DNA from: Bacteroidetes bacterium OLB9
GTDB taxonomy: Bacteria; Bacteroidota; Bacteroidia; Chitinophagales; Saprospiraceae
Length of the DNA stretch: 64,000 nucleotides
Direction of reading: 5' to 3'
Assembly (NCBI GenBank): GCA_001567255.1
Contig: LNBW01000054.1
Location: 1-64,000, forward strand
The notes below the pieces were generated by a model. It ran no database searches. It worked only from the letters and a program-made list of their open reading frames with translations, and was not told where the DNA came from. Position 1 is the stretch's first letter. Each line of letters begins with the position of its first letter. Of this stretch, positions 55,092 to 64,000 are shown one piece after another. The position numbers and the translations under genes were made by a program.

Positions 55092-56366
55092 CTATTTCCA
55101 TATCAGGCTGCCGTCACCATAACTTAAAAAACGGAAATCATGGTTCAATGCATACCGATAGATTTCTTTCCATTGCTCACCTATTAGTGCTGAAACCATT
55201 AAGAGCAACGTTGATGCCGGCTGATGGAAATTAGTCACGAGTCCGTGTAGGAGTTTGAATGTGTATCCGGGGGCAATTATCAATTGGGTGCGGGTGACAA
55301 TGCGTTCGTAATGCCGATCATCCAAATATTGAATTAAGGCTTGAAGTACTTCTTCCGTTGAAAATTCTTCTGTCCTGCCATAAGGATACCATTGCTGCAC
55401 TGCTATGCTATGTAGTTTTTCATCACTCCATTCATGACGACATATCTGCAATCCGATCCAGTACAAACTTTCCAGGGTACGTGCTGATGTTGTACCTACA
55501 GCAATTATCTTTCTATCTTCCTTCACAGTAGTCAAAACACGATGTATTACTTCTCGAGAGACGTCGATCCACTCAGCGTGCATTTCATGCCCTGCCATTG
55601 TGTCTGACTTCACAGGCATAAAAGTACCCGCACCTACGTGCAGCGTTAGCTTTTCTAGGGTAATGTTCTTTTTTGTAAGCCTTTCCACGACTTTGGGCGT
55701 AAAATGAAGGGCAGCAGTAGGCGCTGCCACACTACCCTCTTTTTCTGCAAATATAGTCTGATACTGCACTTCATCAGAAGCTTGGGCTTCTCGTTTAAGA
55801 TATGGTGGAATAGGAAGCTTTCCTGCATACTCAAGAAATTCAGCAAAACTCATTGGAACATTTTGGTCTGTGTGCCAGTCAAGCCGTATGATGAATGAGT
55901 TGCCTATATGCTCAATTTTTTGAGCTGTAGCCTTCAACGTAACTTTCTGATGTTGTTGATCAGTGTAATTCACTTCTAGTGTAGCCACATCATCATTTCT
56001 CCACTTTCCGGCACCTTTTACCAAACACTTCCAATAAACTGAGTTTTGTTCATTCATGGCCGTAGTGATATCGGCATACCGGCTGTCCGGCTCTAAACAA
56101 AAAATCTCTAATTTGCCGCCCGTTTGCTTGTAAAAATATAGTCTGGCGTGTACCACCTTTGCTTCATTGAAGAGCATCAATGCATCTTCAGGAAGATAGT
56201 CAACAAGATTTTGGAATTTGTCTTCGACAATTTTGCCTTGCCTATATATAAGCAGCTTTGATGCATCTCGCTGCTCTAATGGAAATCTGGCGATTCGATC
56301 CTCGGGTAAGTCATACTGATAATCTTCAATAGCAATTTCGGACGGATGCTGAGCGGTAACAGGCAT
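55092..56366 (-). CDS. QueA-like S-adenosylmethionine:tRNA ribosyltransferase-isomerase paralogue
   Basis: A 424-residue protein, 70 residues longer than the queA product at 8689-9752. QueA features: DYQYDLPEDRIARFPLEQRD, AAPTAALHFTPKVV, LHVGAGTFMPV, VGTTSARTLESL and LVTNFHQPASTLLLMVSALIG through YRFLSYGDGSLIW-like end (FRFLSYGDGSL). The extra residues are spread through the central barrel (about 90-170) and before residue 330. Such second copies are frequent in Bacteroidota; whether this one modifies tRNA is unknown. Intact, unlike the canonical queA. Confidence 0.88.
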   Translation of the reverse strand: MPVTAQHPSEIAIEDYQYDLPEDRIARFPLEQRDASKLLIYRQGKIVEDKFQNLVDYLPEDALMLFNEAKVVHARLYFYKQTGGKLEIFCLEPDSRYADITTAMNEQNSVYWKCLVKGAGKWRNDDVATLEVNYTDQQHQKVTLKATAQKIEHIGNSFIIRLDWHTDQNVPMSFAEFLEYAGKLPIPPYLKREAQASDEVQYQTIFAEKEGSVAAPTAALHFTPKVVERLTKKNITLEKLTLHVGAGTFMPVKSDTMAGHEMHAEWIDVSREVIHRVLTTVKEDRKIIAVGTTSARTLESLYWIGLQICRHEWSDEKLHSIAVQQWYPYGRTEEFSTEEVLQALIQYLDDRHYERIVTRTQLIIAPGYTFKLLHGLVTNFHQPASTLLLMVSALIGEQWKEIYRYALNHDFRFLSYGDGSLIWK

Positions 56367-56688
56367 TGTGATTGTATATTAAAGATGCAAAGATGATTAA
56401 ATTTATAATAACTAAGTTGATCCGTTGTATCAATTGGTAAAAGAAGCATTTGAATAAATGTTCAAAAAATAACAATACGCTACCCAATATTTTATGCCAA
56501 TTTTGATATTGATTTCTATTTTTAATTGTATCAATTGTAATCATGTGAAGCCTTAAAATTTAAAGCATACAACATTAAAATGACACTTAATGCTCACCTA
56601 ACTCACATACGGTCATGTGCTAATGAATTGAATTGATTTGTGGCCTAAAAATTTCAATTCAAACTATTACATCCTTAATTTTCAGGAG
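56367..56688. other. 322-bp intergenic region with a 12-bp direct repeat
   Basis: No gene seen. TTGTATCAATTG occurs at 56425-56436 and again at 56526-56537, each holding the palindrome CAATTG. Near the QueA-like start the minus strand has CATCTTTG, one base off a -7 box. Confidence 0.45.
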
Positions 56689-57777
56689 TTAGTCTCTGGG
56701 TACAAAGTCAATACCTAAACTAAAGATATGCGATACCAACACGCCACTTACACTCCCGATATTAGCAAGTGCATAGTCCACTTTTAGCCGTCCAAGTTTA
56801 AGTCCTAGCCCAACATTAGGTTGTACTTCAAATTTTCTTTTTGCAGTATTTACAGGATTTATCACCGACTGGATATTGCCGAGCCCGCCACGAACAAAAA
56901 CTTTATCATTGTAGCCCACTTCTATGCCTAATGCAGGGTCAATACTAAAATGATCGGCTGAAACCAATGCCGCTTTTGTGCCATAAGTGGATATATTCAG
57001 GTCTAATTCGCCTAGATAACTAAAATTACCACTGGTAAACATATAGGCTCCACCTAGTACTAATCGTGGCAAGGTCAATTCTGTACTGCTCACTGGTATA
57101 TCATTACCTGTAGCCTCAAAAACTTGTTTTTCTTCATCAGTAAGGTTAAATGACCATGCATTGAAAGTAGTTGTAATGTCCCTGGCTGATGCGCCTACTC
57201 TAAAGTTGTCATTGACCTTATATTGGGCACTCACATCTGCACCAAAACCCCATGCTTTACCAAATGAACCTATTGACCTGTGGATTACCTTCACATTAGC
57301 TCCGACAGCTAGTCTATCTTCAGCATCGAGTGATCTCGCATAAGAAAAGATACCGGCATAATCTGCTGCTGAAAAATTGGTCACCCGATTGTAATCTACC
57401 GTACCATCAGGGCCTATCAAGTTGAGGGTATTAGGTATGTTATCTACGCCCAGTCGTATAAACGAAAAAGCAGCTACCTGCTTGCGGTGACCATCAATCT
57501 TTTTAGCCAGTGAGATATAATCGTAATTGGCTATACCACCAAACCACTTGGCATGCATCGCATTCAATTGCAGATTTCCATTTACACCTATCATTCCGGC
57601 AGTATTCCAGTAGCCTCCAGTACCATCATCGACGGAAGCGACTATAGCGCCTGACATGCCGTGTGCCCTGGCGCCTACTCCAATATTGAGAAATTCATTG
57701 ACAAACTTCTGTCCATATGTTAGCGTATTTATAGATAATACCAGGATAAGAATGTACCATTTTTTTTGCATCATCAT
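56689..57777 (-). CDS. PorV/PorQ-family outer-membrane protein
   Basis: A 362-residue exported beta-barrel. The signal peptide ends near TYGQ; FLNIGVGARAHGMSGAIVA and DDGTGGYWNTAGM are the N-terminal hallmarks of the PorV/PorQ (UPF0164) family of FadL-like barrels. PorV shuttles type IX secretion substrates from the channel to the attachment complex. Paralogues of unknown function exist, so the exact member is uncertain. It is divergent from ggt, sharing a 103-bp promoter region. Confidence 0.82.
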   Translation of the reverse strand: MMMQKKWYILILVLSINTLTYGQKFVNEFLNIGVGARAHGMSGAIVASVDDGTGGYWNTAGMIGVNGNLQLNAMHAKWFGGIANYDYISLAKKIDGHRKQVAAFSFIRLGVDNIPNTLNLIGPDGTVDYNRVTNFSAADYAGIFSYARSLDAEDRLAVGANVKVIHRSIGSFGKAWGFGADVSAQYKVNDNFRVGASARDITTTFNAWSFNLTDEEKQVFEATGNDIPVSSTELTLPRLVLGGAYMFTSGNFSYLGELDLNISTYGTKAALVSADHFSIDPALGIEVGYNDKVFVRGGLGNIQSVINPVNTAKRKFEVQPNVGLGLKLGRLKVDYALANIGSVSGVLVSHIFSLGIDFVPRD

Positions 57778-57880
57778 CTTAAATAGTGATTTTATATTAT
57801 CTCTTAATCAATAGCGTATAGCCGTTTAAAAAAAATTCACTACTGCTATTAACGCAAAGATTTTAAAAAACAATATCTTT

Positions 57881-59617
57881 ATGCCAAATTATTTTAAGAT
57901 GCAAAGTAAAACATTTTCATTGACACTTAGAAATATATTATACTTTTTCTTAATATTTTTAATTGTTAGTTGCAAAATCAATAAGGAAAATCCAGTTCCA
58001 TACACCAGCACAAAATCTATTAGTTCAGATAGTGCGATGGTAGTGAGTGCACATCCATTGGCTTCAGCTGCAGGTATCAATATCTTAAAGCAAGGCGGCA
58101 ATGCGATTGATGCAGCCATAGCGGTGCAATTTGCTTTAGCTGTTTGTTATCCGGGAGCTGGCAACATTGGTGGTGGTGGATTTTTAGTGTACCGAAGTGC
58201 AGATGGCCAAAGCACTACACTTGATTATAGAGAAAAGGCGCCAGCTCGTGCTACAACGGATATGTATCTTGACAAAGATGGTAATGCTATAGAAGATCTC
58301 AGTAAATACGGACATCTTGCAGCAGGTGTACCAGGCACTGTAGATGGTATGTACCAGGCATATGAAAAGTACAGTAAACTTCGTGACTGGACAAAACTAA
58401 TATCACCTGCTATCGAGCTAGCCGAAAAAGGCTTTCGGATTACTGAAGCTGAAGCTGCTCATCTAAACGCAGCTCAGGACAATTTTAAAAAATACAATCG
58501 CCATACGACATCTTTTGAAAAAGAGGCTTGGGCTGCAGGTGACTTATTGGTTCAATCAGAACTAGCTTCAACACTAAAGCGAATCAGCAAAAATGGTAGA
58601 GCTGGCTTTTACGAAGGCGAAACTGCGCAACTCATAGTGGACGAAAAGAATGCAGGGAAAGGATTAATTTCACTTGATGATTTAAAAAATTATCATTCAG
58701 TGTGGCGCGAACCATTGAAAACAACCTACCGCGGATACGATATCATCTCTATGCCACCACCATCATCTGGAGGAATAGCACTAGCCCAATTGCTAAAAAT
58801 GGTAGAGCCCTACCCTATAGACGCTCTGAAGTTTCAGTCTGCAGCATCTGTTCACTTGATTACCGAAGCAGAACGACGTGTGTATGCAGATAGAGCCTAC
58901 TATTTAGGAGATCCCGATTTTGTTCATGTGCCTACATCAAAGTTGATTGATCCTACTTATTTAGAGCAAAGAATGAGTGATTTCAATCCAAGGCAAGCTA
59001 GCAAAAGTGAGGATATCAAACATGGCATGGTAGAAAGTGAAGAAACAACACACTACAGCATCGTGGATCAATACGGTAATGCGGTATCCGTGACAACCAC
59101 ACTCAATGGCTCCTACGGTTCTTACATCGTCGTCAAAGGAGCAGGTTTTCTTCTGAATAATGAGATGGATGATTTTTCTGTAAAACCCGGTACACCCAAT
59201 TTATACGGTCTGATTGGTGCAGAAGCTAATAAGATAGAACCCAATAAGCGTATGCTCTCCTCAATGACACCTACCATTGTGACTAAAGACAATTCGTTGA
59301 AAATTGTGGTAGGCACTCCAGGTGGTTCGACCATCATTACATCCGTATTTCAAACCATCATTAATGTCATCGATTATGGTATGAATATCAATGAAGCAGT
59401 TCAAGCACCGAGATTTCATCATCAATGGCTTCCTGATGTAATCTATTGCGAAAAAGGTGCGATATCTGAATCAGAAAGAAAAATACTCTATAGTATAGGC
59501 CATAAATTTGAAGATAGAGATAATATAGGGCGAGTGGAAGCAATTTTGATTGATGATGGCGGCCAACTTCATGGAGCAGCTGACCATCGTGGTGATGATG
59601 ATGTCAAAGGATTTTAA
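57881..59617 (+). CDS. ggt: gamma-glutamyltransferase lipoprotein
   Basis: Cleaves gamma-glutamyl bonds (glutathione) and transfers the glutamyl group. A 578-residue precursor with lipoprotein signal (FLIVSC, Cys31). The large subunit holds GGNAIDAAIAVQFALAV; the self-processing nucleophile is Thr389 in TTHYS; the small subunit includes SYIVVKGAGFLLNNEMDDFS and the GTPGGSTIITS loop. The length is typical of a full heterodimer precursor. Probably faces the periplasm or cell surface, recovering glutathione-derived amino acids. Monocistronic. Confidence 0.95.
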   Translation: MPNYFKMQSKTFSLTLRNILYFFLIFLIVSCKINKENPVPYTSTKSISSDSAMVVSAHPLASAAGINILKQGGNAIDAAIAVQFALAVCYPGAGNIGGGGFLVYRSADGQSTTLDYREKAPARATTDMYLDKDGNAIEDLSKYGHLAAGVPGTVDGMYQAYEKYSKLRDWTKLISPAIELAEKGFRITEAEAAHLNAAQDNFKKYNRHTTSFEKEAWAAGDLLVQSELASTLKRISKNGRAGFYEGETAQLIVDEKNAGKGLISLDDLKNYHSVWREPLKTTYRGYDIISMPPPSSGGIALAQLLKMVEPYPIDALKFQSAASVHLITEAERRVYADRAYYLGDPDFVHVPTSKLIDPTYLEQRMSDFNPRQASKSEDIKHGMVESEETTHYSIVDQYGNAVSVTTTLNGSYGSYIVVKGAGFLLNNEMDDFSVKPGTPNLYGLIGAEANKIEPNKRMLSSMTPTIVTKDNSLKIVVGTPGGSTIITSVFQTIINVIDYGMNINEAVQAPRFHHQWLPDVIYCEKGAISESERKILYSIGHKFEDRDNIGRVEAILIDDGGQLHGAADHRGDDDVKGF

Positions 59618-59736
59618 GATTTGAATAGCACCTTATAGAGAATTATAAACTAAAGGCAATGCAGTGTTTTAAGTGCAGACATTCATATATCAATATTTCT
59701 CAAATACTAAATATATGTTAAACCACATTTTATTTA

Positions 59737-59754
59737 GTTCGGTTCTAACCGAAC
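59737..59754. promoter_or_regulatory. operator palindrome of the GbsR/MarR-RND operon
   Basis: Perfect 8-bp inverted repeat GTTCGGTT-CT-AACCGAAC, ending 6 bp upstream of the -7 box; it fills the -33 to -7 spacer. Likely the autorepressor site of the regulator encoded just downstream. Confidence 0.75.
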
Positions 59755-59760
59755 CAACTG

Positions 59761-59768
59761 TATATTTG
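59761..59768 (+). promoter_or_regulatory. -7 box TATATTTG for the efflux operon
   Basis: TAnnTTTG match ending 10 bp before the GTG start at 59779; the leader would be only a few bases. Confidence 0.65.
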
Positions 59769-59778
59769 CAAAAATTTT

Positions 59779-60270
59779 GTGAGCAAATTGGAAGATTCAG
59801 TCAAAACAACATTGATCGAAGATTTAGTAACACACCATATTGAGTCGGCAAAACTGCCTCCTTTGGCAGCTAAAATATTTTCTTTTATTTTAGTGAATGA
59901 TCGGCCTGATGGCTTTACATTTGATGAGCTTGTTGATACATTCCACGTCAGTAAAAGTTCTGTGTCCACCAATTTAAACCTCCTTGTTCAATATGATTTT
60001 CTTATTCAATTTAATAAGATCGGAGAAAGAAAGCGCAGGTACAAACTTACTTCTCAGTATCTTGAAATCAGGCTTAAAAAAATAAGAAAAGATCTGATCA
60101 GAGAGAAATATCTTGTTGAGAAGTTGGTACAGTTTCATCAAGACGCACATTCAACATTTCATCAAGATGCTGTCATAAAAACCAGTATATATATTGAGCA
60201 TCTGGATTATGCCATCAAAAACCTTACAAAAACAATTAACAAAATAGATAAAATAACCCATTCAATTTAA
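59779..60270 (+). CDS. GbsR/MarR-family transcriptional regulator
   Basis: A 163-residue DNA-binding protein with GTG start. Winged helix-turn-helix at about 40-95 (FTFDELVDTFHVSKSSVSTNLNLL, recognition helix SKSSVSTNLN), followed by a long helical C-terminal dimerisation region. It is the first gene of the RND operon, 6 bp before the adaptor gene, and is preceded by a perfect palindrome overlapping the promoter. This is the usual layout of an autoregulated efflux repressor. The ligand is unknown. Confidence 0.88.
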   Translation: MSKLEDSVKTTLIEDLVTHHIESAKLPPLAAKIFSFILVNDRPDGFTFDELVDTFHVSKSSVSTNLNLLVQYDFLIQFNKIGERKRRYKLTSQYLEIRLKKIRKDLIREKYLVEKLVQFHQDAHSTFHQDAVIKTSIYIEHLDYAIKNLTKTINKIDKITHSI

Positions 60271-60276
60271 TCTTGT

Positions 60277-61476
60277 ATGAGAATATTCAATTATAGTGCC
60301 TTAGCTGCACTCCTCTTCATTTCTATTCTTTCCTGCAAAAAAGATAGTCAAATGCAGGCTCCACCACCGCCTGCAGTACCCGTTGTAGATGTAGTCACGC
60401 GTGATATTACTTCTTACCAGACCTATCCGGTGAGTATTGAAGGTAAGGTCAATAATGCTGTTCGTGCAAAGATATCAGGATATATCACTCACGTATATGT
60501 AGATGAGGGGCAAATGGTCTCTAAAGGACAACCTTTATTCAAGCTCGAAACCAAAATTCAGTCAGAAGATGCTGTAGCTGCACAATCAGCAGTAGCTGCT
60601 GCTGATGCCACTATATCTGCCGCTAAAGCCGCTGTAACAGCTGCACAAGTTGAAGTAGATAAACTGACCCCACTTGTTGCAAAAGGCATCATCAGCAATG
60701 TCCAACTAGAGACAGCAAAAGCTAACTTATTACGCTCAAAAGGCCAATTAGAGCAAGCCAATGCAGCTAAGAAACAAGCAAGTGCAGGCCTTGGTGCTAT
60801 TCAAGCAAATATTAATTTTGGAGTCGTAAGAAGTCCAATTAGCGGTATTGTTGGCGCCATCAATTACCGAGAGGGAAGCCTGGTAGGTCCTGGTGATCCA
60901 ATGCCTATTACTACTGTTTCAGAAACGGAAGAAGTATATGCTTATTTTTCGATGAATGAAAGTGAGTATTTTGACTTTTTGAATCAAACACCAGGCGAGA
61001 CTGTCAAACAAAAGTTGATTAATTTACCAGAAGTTGAACTTATACTACCTAATGGACAAACCTATAACAAAAAAGGAAAGATCAATACGGTGACAGGGCA
61101 AATTAATCCGCAAACCGGTACCATTCAATTTAGAGCTACTTTTGACAATCAAGCAAAACTACTGAGCAATGGAAACAGCGGAACGATTCGCATTCCACAG
61201 CATCTTAAAAATGTAATGGTCGTACCTGAATCCGCTGCTTTCGAACAACAAGGTGCTACTTACGTCTATAAGGTTACTAACGACACCATTATTAACGTTC
61301 CTGTTAAGGTAATCGCTAGAGAAAACAATATGGCAGTAATTGGATCTGGCGTTCAAGTTGGTGATAAAGTAGTAGGAAAAGGTGTAGGTAAGTTAAGACC
61401 AAAAGCTGTCATTCAAAGTGTCGCTACTCCCTTAGACAGTATTGTTAATGCAATAAAACCGGTATTTAGGTCATGA
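60277..61476 (+). CDS. RND efflux periplasmic adaptor subunit (AcrA type)
   Basis: A 399-residue lipoprotein (FISILSC) of the membrane fusion protein family. Biotinyl-lipoyl half-motifs (ARAKISGYITHVYVDEGQMV-like start near 65 and GVVRSPISGIVGAINYREGS near 185) flank an Ala-rich coiled-coil hairpin (about 95-175), followed by the beta-barrel (SETEEVYAYFSMNESEYF) and membrane-proximal domains. Links the RND pump to an outer-membrane channel; no TolC homologue is seen before the window ends. Overlaps the pump gene by 4 bp (ATGA). Confidence 0.93.
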   Translation: MRIFNYSALAALLFISILSCKKDSQMQAPPPPAVPVVDVVTRDITSYQTYPVSIEGKVNNAVRAKISGYITHVYVDEGQMVSKGQPLFKLETKIQSEDAVAAQSAVAAADATISAAKAAVTAAQVEVDKLTPLVAKGIISNVQLETAKANLLRSKGQLEQANAAKKQASAGLGAIQANINFGVVRSPISGIVGAINYREGSLVGPGDPMPITTVSETEEVYAYFSMNESEYFDFLNQTPGETVKQKLINLPEVELILPNGQTYNKKGKINTVTGQINPQTGTIQFRATFDNQAKLLSNGNSGTIRIPQHLKNVMVVPESAAFEQQGATYVYKVTNDTIINVPVKVIARENNMAVIGSGVQVGDKVVGKGVGKLRPKAVIQSVATPLDSIVNAIKPVFRS

Positions 61477-64000
61477 TAAAAACATTTATAAATAGACCGG
61501 TACTTTCAGCGGTTGTATCTATTTTGATCGTTATATTGGGTATCTTGGGCTTAATCAATCTGCCCATCACTCAATACCCTGAAATTGCTCCACCTACAGT
61601 AAGTATTAATACTAATTACCCAGGAGCCAATGCAGAGACTGTAATGCGAAGTGTTATTATTCCTATTGAAGAGCAAGTCAATGGTGTAGAAAACATGATT
61701 TACATTACTTCATCTGCTTCCAATGATGGTTCTGCCAATATACAGGTTTTTTTTGAACAAGGAACTGACCCAGATATTGCAGCCGTCAATGTGCAAAACC
61801 GGGTAGCCAGAGCTACACCATTGCTTCCTGCAGAAGTGACGAGATCGGGAGTGGTGACACAAAAACAGCAATCGAGTGCGTTGATGTACTTATCATTCTA
61901 CTCGACTAACCCGATTTATGATGATATTTTTCTGCAAAATTATCTCAACATTAATGTTGTTCCTGAAATAAAACGGATTAAAGGGGTTGGAGATGCTAAT
62001 GCCTTTGGGGGCAAAACTTACGCTATGCGTATCTGGCTTAAGCCTGACAAAATGGCTGCCTATGGGCTTATGCCTACAGATGTTACTTCATCCATTAATG
62101 AGCAAAGCCGCGAAGCAGCTGCCGGATTTTTAGGTAGCAACTCTGGAAGTTCATTTGAATATGTAATCCGATACAAAGGCAAATATGACAAAGTACAAGA
62201 ATATGAAGATATCGTTATCAAATCCCTAGGGAATGGACAGTTTTTACGTTTAAAAGATGTGGCAGAAATCCAGCTTGATGCATTGAGCTATTCAGGTGTG
62301 GGTGAAAACAACGGATACCCAGCAATGAGTATGGGAATATTTCAAACGCCTGGATCTAATGCACGAGAGATCAACAATAATATCAAAGCTTATTTGAAAG
62401 AAGTAGAAAAAAGCCTTCCTGAAGGTATTAGCTACACTATAAATTTTGATACAAATGAGTTCTTGGAAGCATCGATTTCTAAAGTCATCACAACTTTGAT
62501 AGAGGCCTTTATTCTGGTATTTATTGTTGTATTTATCTTCCTTCAAGATTTTAGATCAACATTAATTCCTGCCATTGCAGTTCCGGTATCTATCATAGGC
62601 ACCTTCTTTTTCCTCAATCTTTTTGGATATTCACTCAACCTTTTAACACTCTTTGCTTTAGTACTCGCTATCGGAATTGTAGTAGATGATGCGATTGTTG
62701 TAGTAGAAGCAGTACACGCCAAACTTGAAAAAGGTGAGAAAGATTCTAAAGCAGCAACCGTCAGTGCAATGAGCGAAATAACAGGTGCTATCATTTCCAT
62801 TACGCTTGTTATGGCATCTGTTTTTATTCCAGTTACCTTTTTGAAAGGGCCAACAGGTGTTTTTTATCAGCAGTTTGGTATCACGCTCATCGTAGCTATA
62901 GCCATTTCAGCCGTCAATGCACTCTCTTTGAGCCCTATGCTATGTGCGTTATTCCTGAAAGGCAATCATGAAGATGAATCTTATGCCAATAAGAACTTTA
63001 TTCAGAAGTTCTTCCATAAGTTTGATGCAGCTTTCCACGCTACAACCACTAGATATGGGATGTTGGTGTCTTATATCATACGTAATAAATGGTTGGTTGG
63101 CGTAGGGCTTGTTCTTGCTGTTCTAATCATGCTGTGGTCTAACAACACGATGCCGAAAGGTTTTGTACCTACTGAAGATCGAGGTATTATCTTTACCAAT
63201 GTAGAATTGCCTCCTGGAGCTTCAATGGAACGTACTTATAATGTCATGAGAGAAATCGAAAAAACGGTAAACCAACTTCCAGGTATCAAAGGAATGACGA
63301 TTTCTACAGGTAGGAGCTTCTTCTCAGGTACTGGTAGCAATAATGGACTTGGATTTATCCGTATGAAGCCTTTTGACGAAAGAAAAAAAGATCCTAATCT
63401 CTCTTTTGATAAGATTGTCAAATCACTATACAAAGCAGTATCAGGCATTGCGGATGCACAAATCATTTTCTTCACTCCACCAAGTGTGCCAGGATTTGGA
63501 GCAAATGCAGGTTTTGAGATTGTGTTGCTAGACAAAGGCGGCCATGAAATCAGCGAAGTAGATGAAGTGTCTAAAGAATTTCTTTCAGATTTGATGCAAA
63601 GGCCTGAAATCCAATTTGCACAGTCGCCTTTCAATACAAAATTTCCTCAGTACGAAATGGTCATCAATGTAGAGCGAGCTGAAGAAACAGGTGTGTCTGT
63701 TGCTAGTATTCTATCAGTCATGCAAGGCTACATCGGTGGAATCTATACGACTGATTTTTCCAAATATGGCAAGCAATATAGAGTTATGGTACAGTCACTG
63801 CCTGAATCCAGAATGGATGTAAATAGTCTGAGCCAGCTATATGTCAGAACATCATCCGGCAAAATGACGCCAGTTTCTCAGTTTGTTACGCTCAAAAGAG
63901 TATTTGGGCCACAATCTATCAATCGGTATAATCTATTTACCTCTGTAAAAGTGACTGGAGCCAATGCACAAGGTTATAGTACCGGTGATGCGATTAATGC
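61473..64000 (+). CDS. RND efflux permease, HAE1/AcrB type (partial, runs off the end)
   Basis: About 842 codons are in the window, of roughly 1,050 expected, and the frame is open to the last base. The start MIKTFINRPVLSAVVSILIV is the standard first helix. Then LGLINLPITQYPEIAPPTV, the TM4 motif VVDDAIVVVEAVHAKLE with the proton-relay Asp pair, and helices through about residue 500 match AcrB/MexB pumps. A proton-driven trimeric drug or metabolite exporter. The start overlaps the adaptor stop (ATGA). No frameshift seen. Confidence 0.94.
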   Translation, partial: MIKTFINRPVLSAVVSILIVILGILGLINLPITQYPEIAPPTVSINTNYPGANAETVMRSVIIPIEEQVNGVENMIYITSSASNDGSANIQVFFEQGTDPDIAAVNVQNRVARATPLLPAEVTRSGVVTQKQQSSALMYLSFYSTNPIYDDIFLQNYLNINVVPEIKRIKGVGDANAFGGKTYAMRIWLKPDKMAAYGLMPTDVTSSINEQSREAAAGFLGSNSGSSFEYVIRYKGKYDKVQEYEDIVIKSLGNGQFLRLKDVAEIQLDALSYSGVGENNGYPAMSMGIFQTPGSNAREINNNIKAYLKEVEKSLPEGISYTINFDTNEFLEASISKVITTLIEAFILVFIVVFIFLQDFRSTLIPAIAVPVSIIGTFFFLNLFGYSLNLLTLFALVLAIGIVVDDAIVVVEAVHAKLEKGEKDSKAATVSAMSEITGAIISITLVMASVFIPVTFLKGPTGVFYQQFGITLIVAIAISAVNALSLSPMLCALFLKGNHEDESYANKNFIQKFFHKFDAAFHATTTRYGMLVSYIIRNKWLVGVGLVLAVLIMLWSNNTMPKGFVPTEDRGIIFTNVELPPGASMERTYNVMREIEKTVNQLPGIKGMTISTGRSFFSGTGSNNGLGFIRMKPFDERKKDPNLSFDKIVKSLYKAVSGIADAQIIFFTPPSVPGFGANAGFEIVLLDKGGHEISEVDEVSKEFLSDLMQRPEIQFAQSPFNTKFPQYEMVINVERAEETGVSVASILSVMQGYIGGIYTTDFSKYGKQYRVMVQSLPESRMDVNSLSQLYVRTSSGKMTPVSQFVTLKRVFGPQSINRYNLFTSVKVTGANAQGYSTGDAIN

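Noticed and set aside
1..64000. Mobile element, prophage or CRISPR
   Set aside because: No transposase, integrase, capsid, cas gene, regular spacer repeat or duplicated tRNA end could be found; the gene content is chromosomal.

Overview
The window looks like a chromosomal segment of a Bacteroidota bacterium, probably a Saprospirae/Chitinophagia-type member, though the exact family is a guess. Supporting signs seen directly: an AT-rich sequence, many promoters with the Bacteroidota -7 box TAnnTTTG, a type IX secretion plug protein and a PorV/PorQ-family barrel, a SusC/SusD/SusE outer-membrane uptake locus, type III glutamine synthetase, a three-gene PPIase/SurA operon, and an orphan FecR anti-sigma factor. 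I see no phage, transposase, integrase, CRISPR or rRNA. One tRNA (Ala-GGC) is present.

Layout. 0.1-3.6 kb: SDR oxidoreductase, TlpA lipoprotein and two unknowns (minus strand). 3.7-7.5 kb: WbqC-like protein translationally coupled to a dynamin-like GTPase, then the T9SS plug protein. 7.5-15.4 kb: cmk, a DUF2795 protein, queA, a second TlpA protein, an acyl-CoA carboxylase beta subunit, an HtrA protease and dapF. 15.5-23.6 kb: urocanate hydratase, a membrane protein, then a glycosyltransferase and hddA-gmhA-hddC cassette for GDP-heptose, followed by L-serine dehydratase. 23.6-33.1 kb: a sugar isomerase/oxidoreductase pair, then a sulfur region (MbnP-like lipoprotein, DoxD-DoxA fusion, a small Cys-rich protein, an esterase, and a tauE - cstB-like - rhodanese operon), then an outer-membrane protein. 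33.2-41.4 kb: NadR-like ATPase, dapB, dnaG, glutamine synthetase III, FecR, yajC and an S1-domain protein. 41.6-47.6 kb: susC-susD-susE. 47.7-54.1 kb: aroC, holA, tRNA-Ala and three PPIases. 54.5-64 kb: DUF302 protein, a long QueA paralogue, a PorV-like barrel, gamma-glutamyltranspeptidase, and a GbsR/MarR regulator with an RND efflux system that runs off the end.

The most striking global feature is that eight genes, including the normally essential dnaG and dapB, are each broken by exactly one extra or missing A (or T) in a homopolymer run. Restoring one base gives a complete family-length protein every time. I read these as sequencing or assembly errors and annotate the genes at full length with the frameshift position.

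The best candidate for an interesting system is the sulfur region. A tauE - CstB-like (persulfide dioxygenase/double rhodanese) - rhodanese operon resembles the staphylococcal cst operon but has no CstR nearby. In its place, a perfect Crp/Fnr-style palindrome sits about 40 bp upstream of the predicted transcription start. Next to it is a DoxDA thiosulfate:quinone oxidoreductase-like fusion with an unrecognised Cys-rich partner. The combined pathway (persulfide to sulfite/thiosulfate, thiosulfate oxidation, sulfite export) is inference from family knowledge.
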